This document shows, one piece after another, positions 48,294 through 56,289 of a DNA stretch of 64,000 nucleotides. This stretch comes from Chitinophaga pinensis (lineage in GTDB: Bacteria > Bacteroidota > Bacteroidia > Chitinophagales > Chitinophagaceae). The first letter of the stretch is position 1; the number at the start of each line of letters is the position of its first letter. Location: NCBI GenBank assembly GCA_945876095.1, contig CAMCMP010000002.1:1-64000 (forward strand), read 5' to 3'. The position numbers and the translations under genes are program-made. Under the pieces are notes generated by a model. The model was given only the letters and a program-made list of their open reading frames with translations, was not told the origin of the DNA and did not search any database.

Positions 48294-48332
48294 TTCTCTG
48301 ATGAAGAAAAATATTTTTTCTTCATCAGAGAA
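48294..48332 (+). terminator. Perfect 18-bp hairpin after leuS
   Basis: Two exact 18-base arms beginning TTCTCTGATG and ending CATCAGAGAA enclose a three-base loop, 37 bases past the leuS stop. No T tract follows the right arm, though the arms themselves contain T and A runs. It is a likely terminator or mRNA 3' stabiliser. Confidence 0.65.
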
Positions 48333-48394
48333 TTAAAAGAAATATCTATTTTTAGTTTGAAAATTCATTTCTATTAAATCTGTCATTACTGTTA

Positions 48395-48402
48395 TATATT
48401 TG
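48395..48402 (+). promoter_or_regulatory. -7 box of the M23 gene (TATATTTG)
   Basis: An exact TAnnTTTG match lies 31 nt before the ATG at 48434. GGAG also occurs 11 bases ahead of that ATG, one of the few SD-like sequences in the window. Confidence 0.5.
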
Positions 48403-48433
48403 AGTTCTCTATTAATAAGCAGGAGATTTTTTT

Positions 48434-49138
48434 ATGAATGAATTAAGTAGTTTATTACAAAAGCATCGGGATGAGTTTCATCAGGTGATTAATTTTTCTG
48501 CTACAGCTGATAAAATTTGCCGAATAGATTTATCGGTCGACAATTCTCTTTTGGCTAATGCTGGAATACAAGAAAGTCAAATTCTATCTAATTATATTCA
48601 GACTCAGCTGAATCAATCTGGTTCTAAATATGGGATTGGCGGATATGCAGAAAATAGAGCGATTTACAATGTAGATCATTTTTTAAATGGTAAGGAGCAA
48701 AGAACCCTTCATCTAGGAATAGACATTTGGGGTCCAGTAGGAACAGAAGTATTTGTACCCATCGGTGGAATGGTTCATAGTTTTGCTTTCAATGACTATT
48801 TGGGAGATTACGGAGCTACTATTATTTTGCAACATCAGTTGGAGACCATTGTATTTCATACTTTATATGGTCATGTAAGTCTGTCCGATCTAGCTAAGTT
48901 ACATGAGGGACAATACATCAATCGAGGTGAAATCATTGCTCATATTGGAGATCTCAGTGAAAATGGAAACTGGCCACCTCATCTTCATTTTCAGGTAATT
49001 GGAGATATGAATTTGAAAAGAGGAGATTTTCCAGGTGTTTGTGCTTTTAATGAGCAGGAAAAATATCTTTCTAACTGTCCAAATCCAGATTTTATATTGA
49101 ATATGCTTGAGCATAGTCAAAAGGCAGTCGACCTTTAA
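48434..49138 (+). CDS. M23-fold metallopeptidase without signal peptide
   Basis: This 234-residue protein carries a LytM/M23 domain in its C-terminal 145 residues. The zinc ligands are seen as His93 and Asp97 (HLGID) and His183-x-His185 (PPHLHFQ), with a further His in LYGHVS. M23 enzymes usually cut peptidoglycan cross-links outside the membrane. This one has no signal peptide or membrane helix, so it appears cytosolic. I recall similar cytosolic M23 modules fused between kinase and class-III aminotransferase domains in other bacteria. Its real substrate may therefore not be peptidoglycan. Confidence 0.82.
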   Translation: MNELSSLLQKHRDEFHQVINFSATADKICRIDLSVDNSLLANAGIQESQILSNYIQTQLNQSGSKYGIGGYAENRAIYNVDHFLNGKEQRTLHLGIDIWGPVGTEVFVPIGGMVHSFAFNDYLGDYGATIILQHQLETIVFHTLYGHVSLSDLAKLHEGQYINRGEIIAHIGDLSENGNWPPHLHFQVIGDMNLKRGDFPGVCAFNEQEKYLSNCPNPDFILNMLEHSQKAVDL

Positions 49139-49293
49139 AAAGTTTTAAGCGCCCATTCGGCAGGTCCCTTTAATAGAATGAATCGATTTAGAACTAGTGG
49201 TTAATTAATCAAATGAATAATAATTTCGTATTACTTTTTAGTTAGATAAAGTCAGTTATATAGATCTGGAATTTCCTTTGGAATAGGGTGCTT

Positions 49294-49323
49294 TTACTTT
49301 TTTGCCTTGATGCAAAAAAGTAA
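49294..49323. repeat. Palindrome TTACTTTTTTGC / GCAAAAAAGTAA
   Basis: Perfect 12-base arms are separated by six bases. The same kind of 'tttttgc...gcaaaaaagtaac' palindrome is, from memory, a dispersed intergenic repeat in many Bacteroidota genomes. Here it borders the left side of the repeat cluster before dxs. Confidence 0.8.
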
Positions 49324-49340
49324 CAAAAAAAATCAATCCT

Positions 49341-49496
49341 GCGAATAAAAAGGCTGAAATTTTAAATGTCAGCCTAAAATCAATCCGCCGCGGCGGAGGG
49401 TGAGTAAGTTACTTTAAAGGGTTTGCTCGCTCAGACAGCCTTGATTTTTTAACGGCTGACATTTAAAATTTCTAGCACTTTTTATTCGAGAGCGTC
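49341..49496. repeat. Imperfect inverted repeat around a GC-rich palindrome
   Basis: The left arm (about 49341-49383, containing GCGAATAAAAAGGCTG and AAATTTTAAATGTCAGCC) is nearly the reverse complement of the right arm (about 49444-49496, GGCTGACATTTAAAATTT then ACTTTTTATTCGAG). Between them lies the perfect palindrome CCGCCGCGGCGG at 49385-49396, strikingly GC-rich in this AT-rich DNA. The whole could fold into a large cruciform or RNA hairpin. Confidence 0.75.
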
Positions 49497-49735
49497 AAAA
49501 AAATATTATGTCATATAGCCTGAGCCAACTTTTCAAGTGCCACCTAAGTCTTATGCATAGTTTTCTCTAGGACTTCTTTCAAGGAACTCGCCAGCAGAGC
49601 AAGTTAAATTAGAGAGCTTGCCTCCGCCGCTGCGGAGTGATTTTTTACGTCTGATATTTAAAATTTCTAGTACTTTTTATTCAAGGGTGTTCAAACTACT
49701 ATTATGTTAAATTGACTAAGCCGTCTTTTTGAGGG
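49442..49735. repeat. Direct repeat of about 90 bp, two diverged copies
   Basis: Copy one begins at about 49442 and copy two at about 49637. Both read GATTTTTTA, then a CTGA-ATTTAAAATTTCTAG core, then ACTTTTTATTC, and then an ATTATGT segment. Between them is a second GC-rich palindrome, CTCCGC-CGCT-GCGGAG, at 49622-49637. The layout suggests tandem insertion or duplication of a small mobile or structural element without its own gene. Confidence 0.65.
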
Positions 49736-49888
49736 TCTGTAGGCAGCAGGGCATTTTAAAAACCTTATTATTTGACATAATCATTTTTCAAAAAACTAAG
49801 TCGATAATGAACCTTTTTTTTAATAATTTGTACTGTATAAAGGCTAAAGTATCCAAAAGAGCTACCTTTACAGCGCAAATAAATCAGC

Positions 49889-51823
49889 ATGGAAATTAAA
49901 GCAGGTAAATTATTAAGTAATATCGATAGCCCTGATGATTTAAAGAAAATCTCTAAGGAACAATTACATCAGGTTTGTGATGAATTGCGTCAATACATTA
50001 TTGATGTAGTAAGTGTTCATGGTGGACACTTTGCTGCTAGCTTGGGTGTAGTAGAATTGAGTGTCGCACTTCATTATATTTTCAATACGCCTTATGATCA
50101 ATTAGTTTGGGACGTTGGCCATCAGGCATACGGGCACAAAATTTTAACGGGCAGAAGAGATAGTTTTCCAAGCAATAGAAAATACAAAGGTTTGAGTGGA
50201 TTCCCTAATCGCGCCGAAAGTGAATATGATACTTTTGGGGTGGGTCATTCTTCTACTTCTATCAGTGCTGCACTAGGGATGGCTATGGCGAGTTATAGTA
50301 AAGGTGAAAAAGATCGTCAGCATATAGCTGTCATTGGAGATGGTGCCATGACAGCAGGTCTTGCTTTTGAAGCAATGAATCATGCTGGTTCAACTAAGAG
50401 TAATATTTTAATTATACTGAATGACAACTGCATGAGCATTGATCCTAATGTGGGTGCATTAAAAGAATATTTGACAGATATTACAACCTCTCATACCTAT
50501 AATAAAGTAAAGGATGATGTTTGGAAATTATTAGGAAAGTTGCCTGTTGGAAAACATTTTTCACGTTCAATGGCACAGAAATTAACTGATGGGTTAAAGG
50601 GGATGTTGAGTAGTAGTGCTAATTTGTTTGAAGCACTTAATCTTCGATATTTTGGTCCTATTGATGGGCATAATATTTCAAAGCTAGTTGATACGCTTCA
50701 TGATCTAAAGAATATACCAGGCCCCAAAATTTTACATATTAAAACTGTTAAGGGTAAAGGATATGAGTTAGCTGAAAAAGACCAAACGAAATGGCATGCT
50801 CCCGGATTGTTTGATAAAATTACAGGTGAAATAGTAAAGAAAAAATTTGATATTCCCCAGCCTCCTAAGTATCAGGATGTGTTTGGATATACGATCATTG
50901 AATTGGCCGAAAAAAACGAATTGATTATGGGTGTTACACCGGCTATGCCGAGTGGATCTTCTTTGAAATATATGATGGAAAAAATGCCTGACCGTGCATT
51001 TGATGTAGGTATTTGTGAACAGCATGCTGTTACGCTCAGTGCAGGATTAGCTACTCAGGGAATGCGAGTGTTCTGCAATGTTTATTCCACCTTTATGCAA
51101 AGAGCCTACGACATGGTGATTCATGATGTAGCGATTCAAAATCTTCCGGTAGTTTTTTGTTTAGACAGAGCCGGCTTGGTCGGAGAAGATGGCGCTACCC
51201 ATCATGGATGTTATGATATAGCCTATATGCGTTGTATACCTAACATGATCATAAGTGCTCCTATGAATGAAAGGGAGTTGAGGAATTTGATGTATACTGC
51301 TCAGTTATCTACAACTGTTAATCCTTTTGTAATACGTTATCCTCGAGGTGAGGGTGTAATGCCAGAATGGAAGACTCCATTTGAACCATTGGAAATTGGA
51401 AAAGGTAGAAAATTAAAAGATGGTCAGCATATAGCTATTCTATCATTTGGTCATCCTGGAAATTTTGCTGCTGCTGCAATTCGTGATGTAAAGGCTGAAG
51501 GAATCAATCCAGCTCATTATGATATGCGTTTTGTAAAACCAATTGATGAAGAACTGTTGCACGAAGTTTTTGCGAAGTTTAGTAAAATTATTACCATTGA
51601 AGATGGAACGGTAGTAGGAGGTTTTGGAACTGCTGTATTAGAATTTATGAATCAAAATGGTTATACCGCAGAGGTGAAAATAATGGGAATTCCTGATCGT
51701 TTAGTAGATCATGGAACACCTAGAGAATTATACAATGAAATTGGACTTAACTCTCAAGCTGTTGCTGAAGTATTGAGGCAATGGATGAAGGAAATGAAAA
51801 TAGTTACTACTCAATTTCAATAA
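49889..51823 (+). CDS. dxs: 1-deoxy-D-xylulose-5-phosphate synthase
   Basis: Dxs joins pyruvate and glyceraldehyde 3-phosphate using thiamine diphosphate, the first step of the non-mevalonate isoprenoid pathway. The 644-residue enzyme has the ThDP motif GDGAMTAG...NDN, the catalytic His in VGHSSTSIS, and CEQHAVTLSAGLA in the pyrimidine domain. Length and domain order are normal. A TACCTTTA box lies 18 nt upstream. Isoprenoids from this pathway supply the undecaprenyl carrier that UppP recycles and the quinone used by complex I. Confidence 0.97.
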   Translation: MEIKAGKLLSNIDSPDDLKKISKEQLHQVCDELRQYIIDVVSVHGGHFAASLGVVELSVALHYIFNTPYDQLVWDVGHQAYGHKILTGRRDSFPSNRKYKGLSGFPNRAESEYDTFGVGHSSTSISAALGMAMASYSKGEKDRQHIAVIGDGAMTAGLAFEAMNHAGSTKSNILIILNDNCMSIDPNVGALKEYLTDITTSHTYNKVKDDVWKLLGKLPVGKHFSRSMAQKLTDGLKGMLSSSANLFEALNLRYFGPIDGHNISKLVDTLHDLKNIPGPKILHIKTVKGKGYELAEKDQTKWHAPGLFDKITGEIVKKKFDIPQPPKYQDVFGYTIIELAEKNELIMGVTPAMPSGSSLKYMMEKMPDRAFDVGICEQHAVTLSAGLATQGMRVFCNVYSTFMQRAYDMVIHDVAIQNLPVVFCLDRAGLVGEDGATHHGCYDIAYMRCIPNMIISAPMNERELRNLMYTAQLSTTVNPFVIRYPRGEGVMPEWKTPFEPLEIGKGRKLKDGQHIAILSFGHPGNFAAAAIRDVKAEGINPAHYDMRFVKPIDEELLHEVFAKFSKIITIEDGTVVGGFGTAVLEFMNQNGYTAEVKIMGIPDRLVDHGTPRELYNEIGLNSQAVAEVLRQWMKEMKIVTTQFQ

Positions 51824-51877
51824 TACTTCCTTTTAATTTTATATTTCATTGCATTTTAGAAGTTAAATCTAAATGAA

Positions 51878-52588
51878 TTATTTCATCGGAATCTCGATAG
51901 CTAATAATTCTGCATCTTCAGTTGCTCTAATATCAAAATTATCTATTTCTGAAATTCCCAGTGCGTCCCTTTTACTCAGAGAAACTCCATTTACATCAAC
52001 TGAACCATTAATTACAACTAAGTAAACTCCATTATCTTTAAATGCATTGTTATAAGACAATGTATTACCAACTGTTAAGTTAGCTAGAGAAAAACGTGCA
52101 TCTTGATTAATCCATAAAGCATTATCATCTTCTTTTGGAGAAACTACCACCTGCCATTGATTAATACGGTCAGCTATGCCAAAGCTACGTTGGTCATAAC
52201 GAGGGGTAATGTTTTTTTCTTTAGGGAAGACCCATATTTGAAAAAGTGTTACAGGGTCAGTTGCAGATGCATTGGCTTCTGAATGTTCAACTCCTGTTCC
52301 TGCACTCATAATTTGAATATCTCCCGCCTGTATTAAACCTGCTCCACCAGTACTATCTCGATGTTCTAAGGCACCTGTAAAAGGAATGGTTACGATTTCC
52401 ATATTATCATGTGGATGCGTTTGAAACTTTCCCCCACCAGCAATAAAGTCGTCATTTAATACTCTAAGCATTCCAAAATGAACCTTTTCTGGATTATAAT
52501 ACTGTCCAAAACTAAAATAAAAATTGGGCTTCAACCAACCATAGTCTGCAGTCCCTCTTTCTGAAGCTTTGTGTAAGATTGTTTTCAT
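51878..52588 (-). CDS. Pirin-family protein
   Basis: This 236-residue bicupin (YhhW/pirin type) has the metal-binding residues in HPHDNMEIVT (two His) and SAGTGVEHSEAN (His and Glu). Relatives dioxygenate quercetin or act as redox-sensitive regulators; the activity here is unknown. The chosen ATG at 52588 matches the family start MKTILHKASERG; an upstream frame from 52609 adds seven unlikely residues. It is convergent with dxs and downstream of scpA, with about 165 bp between. Confidence 0.9.
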   Translation of the reverse strand: MKTILHKASERGTADYGWLKPNFYFSFGQYYNPEKVHFGMLRVLNDDFIAGGGKFQTHPHDNMEIVTIPFTGALEHRDSTGGAGLIQAGDIQIMSAGTGVEHSEANASATDPVTLFQIWVFPKEKNITPRYDQRSFGIADRINQWQVVVSPKEDDNALWINQDARFSLANLTVGNTLSYNNAFKDNGVYLVVINGSVDVNGVSLSKRDALGISEIDNFDIRATEDAELLAIEIPMK

Positions 52589-52753
52589 TATTTTTTTATT
52601 TTGCCTCATTGTAAATTTGTAAAAAAATCACAAGGAGGCAAGTATTTTTAATAGATTTTTATTGTTAGATTGTTAAATGAAAGGCTAGCTATATAATTTC
52701 TGAAGAATGAAATATTTTTTTGATTTGGAATAATCAACTGGCATTCTGATTTT

Positions 52754-53551
52754 TTAAAAGCTTGTCATTTCATTGTAATCAAGCGGGGCAGAATTATCTT
52801 CTTCTCTATCTTCATTGTACTCAATGATAAAATTATTTCTTCCTTCACCCGAAACTAGTATCATATATTTTTGTTGAACCAATTCTAGCAAACTTAAAAA
52901 AAGAAAAATGGCATGAATTCTATTTTCACAAACGTCAAATATTTTTTCAAAGGAGACCGTCTTTTCTTTTCTACAAGTTTCGAGCATGAATTCTCTACTT
53001 TGCTCCATAGTGTAGTTATATTGAACCACCGTATGAACTGGCTGATTATTCTTGTCTTTTAATCGAAGTGCTACTTTTTCAAAAGCCTTCATCAGTTTAA
53101 AAAGAGTGACCGTCTGAATCTCAGTTCCTTCACCAAATTCCTCACCAATTTGTGATAGTTCTTTTTGAAGATTACCTCTTTTGATCATCAACATTCTAAT
53201 CTCTTCCATTTCAGCCATTTTGAGAGAGGCTTCCTTAAATCTTTTGTATTCTAAAATTTTATTGATTAATTCCTGTCTAGGATCAATTTCATTTCCATGT
53301 AAATCAATTTCTTTACGAGGTAACAGCATCTTTGCTTTGATGCGCATTAGTGTGCTGATAAATAAAATAAATTCACTACTTAGTTCGATATTAAGTTTTT
53401 CTGATTGGTGAATAAAATCGAGAAAATCATTCGTTATTTTAGTGATAGGGATATTGTATATATCAAGTTCATCTCTTTCAATAAAAAAAAGTAGCAAGTC
53501 AAACGGACCTTCAAATTGATCTAATTTTATCTGATAATTAGCCGTATTCAA
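52754..53551 (-). CDS. scpA: Segregation and condensation protein A
   Basis: ScpA is the kleisin that bridges the SMC heads in the bacterial condensin complex for chromosome compaction. The 265-residue protein has the N-terminal SMC-binding region FEGPFDLLLFFIERDELDIYNIPI and the middle acidic segment. A C-terminal winged-helix-like part (VSFEKIFDVCENRIHAIFLFLSLLELVQQ) follows. scpB is not next to it. The broken mscL lies upstream. Confidence 0.95.
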   Translation of the reverse strand: MNTANYQIKLDQFEGPFDLLLFFIERDELDIYNIPITKITNDFLDFIHQSEKLNIELSSEFILFISTLMRIKAKMLLPRKEIDLHGNEIDPRQELINKILEYKRFKEASLKMAEMEEIRMLMIKRGNLQKELSQIGEEFGEGTEIQTVTLFKLMKAFEKVALRLKDKNNQPVHTVVQYNYTMEQSREFMLETCRKEKTVSFEKIFDVCENRIHAIFLFLSLLELVQQKYMILVSGEGRNNFIIEYNEDREEDNSAPLDYNEMTSF

Positions 53552-53681
53552 TGTATTAAAAGTTTAGTTGTTTATGAACGTGGCAAATGTATAGAAACTT
53601 ATTAGAGATTTACTATTTTGATTCTATTCAAGTATGTTTTGTGGATAATACGATTTAATTAGGGAATTACTTTTTGCCCAA

Positions 53682-54094
53682 TTAAATCGGTCCATTCAAA
53701 TGACGAGATAATTTAATGCATAGTACAATATTATTTTTTAAGGCATCCTTAATTTCCATCAGTAACTGTTCAGCATTGGAAGGCCCGGGGAAGGCAGGTT
53801 AGATTGCTTTTTTTAATAATACAATTAGTTGAATTAAATGTTGTAAATAGTATCTATGAAATATTGGCAAATTGAGTGACTGCAACTATGAAATTGCCAT
53901 ATTTTACATTGCCCCAGGTTAGCTTAACGAGGTTTTCTAAGTGAGCTGTATTTAAGGCTGGAGTTAATAAAACTGGGGTAATCACATCGCTTACTAGCGT
54001 AGTAATAATACTTCCAAAAAAACTGCCAATTAAACACTGCCACTCCCAGATCGATAACGTTACCTTTGGTTATAAATTCCTTTAAAAATTTCAT
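53682..54094 (-). pseudogene. mscL: Decayed mscL (large-conductance mechanosensitive channel)
   Basis: Reading the minus strand from the ATG at 54094 gives MKFLKEFITKGNVIDLGVAV, the MscL N-terminus with its first helix. The frame then shifts at about 54020-54033. In the new frame the DNA encodes IITTLVSDVITPVLLTPAL, then a NTAHLENLVKLTWGN stretch and VKYGNFIVAVTQFANIS, the MscL periplasmic loop and second helix. A TAG stop ends this at about 53846. A third frame later encodes PSNAEQLLMEIKDALKNN, the usual cytoplasmic C-terminal helix, ending at the TAA at 53682. Gene order and spacing are those of an intact gene, but at least two frame changes and one internal stop make a working channel impossible. 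Sequencing error is an alternative for one shift but unlikely for all. Confidence 0.9.
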
Positions 54095-54198
54095 TCTTTA
54101 TATTTTAATTGAGAAATTTAATCGGCTGTAATTAGAACTGGCTATTAAATATAATATATTTTTAATATAAAAGGAAATCCTTTTTCATTTATTAAAGT

Positions 54199-54206
54199 CA
54201 ACTTTG
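54199..54206 (+). promoter_or_regulatory. Near-consensus -7 box of the EamA gene (CAACTTTG)
   Basis: CAACTTTG matches TAnnTTTG except at the first base, and is followed by exactly four bases and then the GTG start at 54211. This spacing repeats that of three other genes in the window. Confidence 0.4.
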
Positions 54207-54210
54207 CACT

Positions 54211-55095
54211 GTGAACAAAAACTTGATTAACTGGTTTATTTTTGGGGCATTGTCCATCATCTGGGGAAGTAGTTTTATTCTGATGAAAATATCCTTGGAC
54301 AATCATCTAGGACCTTATCAAATTGCTTCTTTAAGGATTGTTTTTGCTGGTTTGATATTGTTGCCTATCACAGTAAAAAATATTAGATATATACCACGCA
54401 ATAAGCTTTTTTTAGTTTTCATTTCTGGTACACTGGGGAGTTTATTGCCTGCTTTTTTATTTTGTCTGGCTGAAGAGGGTATTGAAAGTTCTTTAGCAGG
54501 AACGCTTAATTGTCTTACTCCGATTTTTGCGATAATTACGGGAGCCATTTTTTATAAGACCAGTGTGTCTATTAATAAAATTGCTGGAATATTGATAGCA
54601 TTTATAGGTAGCATTTTATTATTGTTTAGCAGAGGGCATTTTCAAGAAAATCAGCAACTTATATTTGTTTCTTTTGTTGTATTGGCAGCGTTTTTATATG
54701 GCTTTAATGTAAATATGGTATCAAAGCATTTGCTAATGATTCCACCATTGCATCTAGCTTCCATATCGCTTTCTCTAAACGCGATACCCGCTTTGTTGCT
54801 ACTTATATCCACTAGTTTTTTTAACTTATCTTTCTCTAATCATCAGCTATTAATTGCCATTGGAGGCGCTGCTTTTTTGGGAATAATAGGTACTGCATTT
54901 GCAACTATTCTATTTTATACATTGGTAAAAAGAGCAGGAGGTATTTTTGCAAGTATGGTAACATATGGAATTCCATTTGTTGCCATCGCTTGGGGTATTT
55001 TTTATGGTGAAGTATATTACTTTAAGCAAGTACTTTGCTTATTGATTATTTTATTTGGTGTGTACTGGGGAAATAAGAAAACGGTTAGGCAATAA
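54211..55095 (+). CDS. EamA/DMT-family transporter
   Basis: This 294-residue membrane protein has ten predicted helices in two EamA repeats. The first opens with FGALSIIWGSSFILMK, and the second ends in MVTYGIPFVAIAWGIFYGE. Members of this drug/metabolite transporter superfamily export amino acids, nucleobases or other small molecules; the substrate cannot be assigned. The start is GTG, with a TTG four codons later as an alternative. A bidirectional terminator follows. Confidence 0.88.
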   Translation: MNKNLINWFIFGALSIIWGSSFILMKISLDNHLGPYQIASLRIVFAGLILLPITVKNIRYIPRNKLFLVFISGTLGSLLPAFLFCLAEEGIESSLAGTLNCLTPIFAIITGAIFYKTSVSINKIAGILIAFIGSILLLFSRGHFQENQQLIFVSFVVLAAFLYGFNVNMVSKHLLMIPPLHLASISLSLNAIPALLLLISTSFFNLSFSNHQLLIAIGGAAFLGIIGTAFATILFYTLVKRAGGIFASMVTYGIPFVAIAWGIFYGEVYYFKQVLCLLIILFGVYWGNKKTVRQ

Positions 55096-55124
55096 AAAAA
55101 CCTCCTATTGGTAGGAGGTTTTTA
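55096..55124. terminator. Bidirectional terminator
   Basis: AAAAACCTCCTA and TAGGAGGTTTTT pair around a four-base loop. It sits between the convergent EamA and DUF1573 genes and provides a T run in both directions. Confidence 0.9.
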
Positions 55125-55148
55125 AAAATAAATTAAAATATAAATTAA

Positions 55149-55562
55149 TTACTTTTTAGCGGCTTTTAGTTTATCAAAGTCTTGAGCATTTAAAACATCA
55201 CCAGTAAGTGTAATGCTTTTAACTTCATCGATACCAGCAAATTTAACAGTCAAATGCTTGTCAAAATGACCAGGACTAGCTGCATTGAAAGTTGCATTGA
55301 TGATCCCATTTTTACCAGCTGCAATAGGTTCTTTGGTATAATCTGAAATAGTACATCCACAGGTAGGGTTAGCTTGTTCAATAATTAAAGGTTGATTACT
55401 TATGTTGGTAAGCGTAAAAATACCTTTAGTGGGTACTCCTTGTTTAATATTTCCTAGGTTAATTGTTTCAGAAGCAAATTTTGCTACTTCAGCTACTTTT
55501 TTTTGAGCAAAGGAGCTAGCTGTAATTGTGAAAAACAAAGAGGCTAATAAGATTTTTTTCAT
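55149..55562 (-). CDS. DUF1573 exported protein
   Basis: This 137-residue protein has a signal peptide (MKKILLASLFFTITASSFAQ) and one DUF1573 domain with an immunoglobulin-like fold. Family marks are FTLTNISNQPLIIEQANPTCGC and AAGKNGIINATFNA. The CGC cysteine pair is conserved in the family. The function is unknown. A longer frame begins at 55745 but runs through the upstream gene and lacks sense; the signal peptide fixes the start at 55562. It follows the Lcl-like gene after 37 bp. Confidence 0.88.
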   Translation of the reverse strand: MKKILLASLFFTITASSFAQKKVAEVAKFASETINLGNIKQGVPTKGIFTLTNISNQPLIIEQANPTCGCTISDYTKEPIAAGKNGIINATFNAASPGHFDKHLTVKFAGIDEVKSITLTGDVLNAQDFDKLKAAKK

Positions 55563-55599
55563 TATTATTTTTTTATTGATGATAATTAGTGATGGCCTA

Positions 55600-56001
55600 T
55601 TATAAAGCACGTACAGCCCTAACATAATTCTTGTTAGTTTTTGCGTCACTAATTCGACCGCCATAATTGAAATATTGATTCCAACCAAATGGGCCCATTT
55701 CGGTTGAGCTCCAATAAGAGTTGGGAGTAAATCCTCCAATGGCATTTTTATTGATATACATTGAATTTAACTCATCTTTAGATGGCAATCTCCAACCTTC
55801 TCCTAATGCTTCACATGCTTTTTTAGCATCTGCCCAGTTCATTTGATTTGGAAAGTCAGTTTGGGCTATTTGCAAAGTATATTGAATTGGAATTGGAACG
55901 GGTTTACCAATAATATTCGCCTGCGCATGAGCACTACTAAAAGAGCCTAGCATTAATATTGTCGCAAACAAAAAGGTAATTGGAATAATTTGTTTTTTCA
56001 T
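55600..56001 (-). CDS. Exported Lcl/DUF1566-like domain protein
   Basis: This 133-residue protein has a signal peptide (ending near SSAHAQ) and a short domain: GEGWRLPSKDELNSMY, then SYWSSTEMG and NYVRAVRAL at the end. The WRLPSxxEL and YWSSTE motifs are those of the Lcl/DUF1566 C-type-lectin-like fold, and the final VRAVR is also typical. It may bind sugar or protein at the cell surface, but there is no direct evidence. DUF1573 follows after 37 bp, so both exported proteins are probably made together. Confidence 0.8.
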   Translation of the reverse strand: MKKQIIPITFLFATILMLGSFSSAHAQANIIGKPVPIPIQYTLQIAQTDFPNQMNWADAKKACEALGEGWRLPSKDELNSMYINKNAIGGFTPNSYWSSTEMGPFGWNQYFNYGGRISDAKTNKNYVRAVRAL

Positions 56002-56277
56002 GGTATTTTTGGTTTATTTTGGACTACTAATGTACTACAAAATTATAATTTAGAGTTTTTTTAAAAATTAATTCAATAATTATGTATTTTTTTTAATATA
56101 AATAATTCAAATTATTAACTAAAAGTATTGATATAAGTCCATATTACCCATTTTCTGATAAATAAAGTATGGATAATCCTAAAAATAGATCTTAATACAA
56201 ATTTATTAAAAATCAATAAATTCCAAACAAATTGTTTTTTGATTATCAAATTTTTAACAATCCTCACAAGTATAATT

Positions 56278-56285
56278 TACATTTG
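56278..56285 (+). promoter_or_regulatory. -7 box of the fused E1 gene (TACATTTG)
   Basis: An exact TAnnTTTG match is followed by four bases and then the ATG at 56290. Transcription would begin at or within the start codon. The roughly 290 bases before it (56002-56289) are very AT-rich and hold no gene. Confidence 0.55.
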
Positions 56286-56289
56286 TTAA

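Larger units (their letters stand above)
49139..49888. other. Gene-free 750-bp region with repeats and the dxs promoter
   Basis: No coding sequence is supported here. The middle part (about 49290-49735) is a cluster of palindromes and repeats, listed separately. The right end holds TACCTTTA at 49863-49870, a near match to TAnnTTTG, 18 nt before the dxs ATG, which is the likely dxs promoter. I found no recognisable gene remnant. Confidence 0.7.

Noticed and set aside
49139..49888. Possible CRISPR array or insertion sequence
   Set aside because: Repeats are few, diverged and palindromic with no regular spacers, and there is no transposase or cas gene nearby.
55563..55745. N-terminal extension of the DUF1573 frame
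   Set aside because: It overlaps the Lcl-like gene in another frame and precedes a clear signal peptide, so it is not translated as part of DUF1573.
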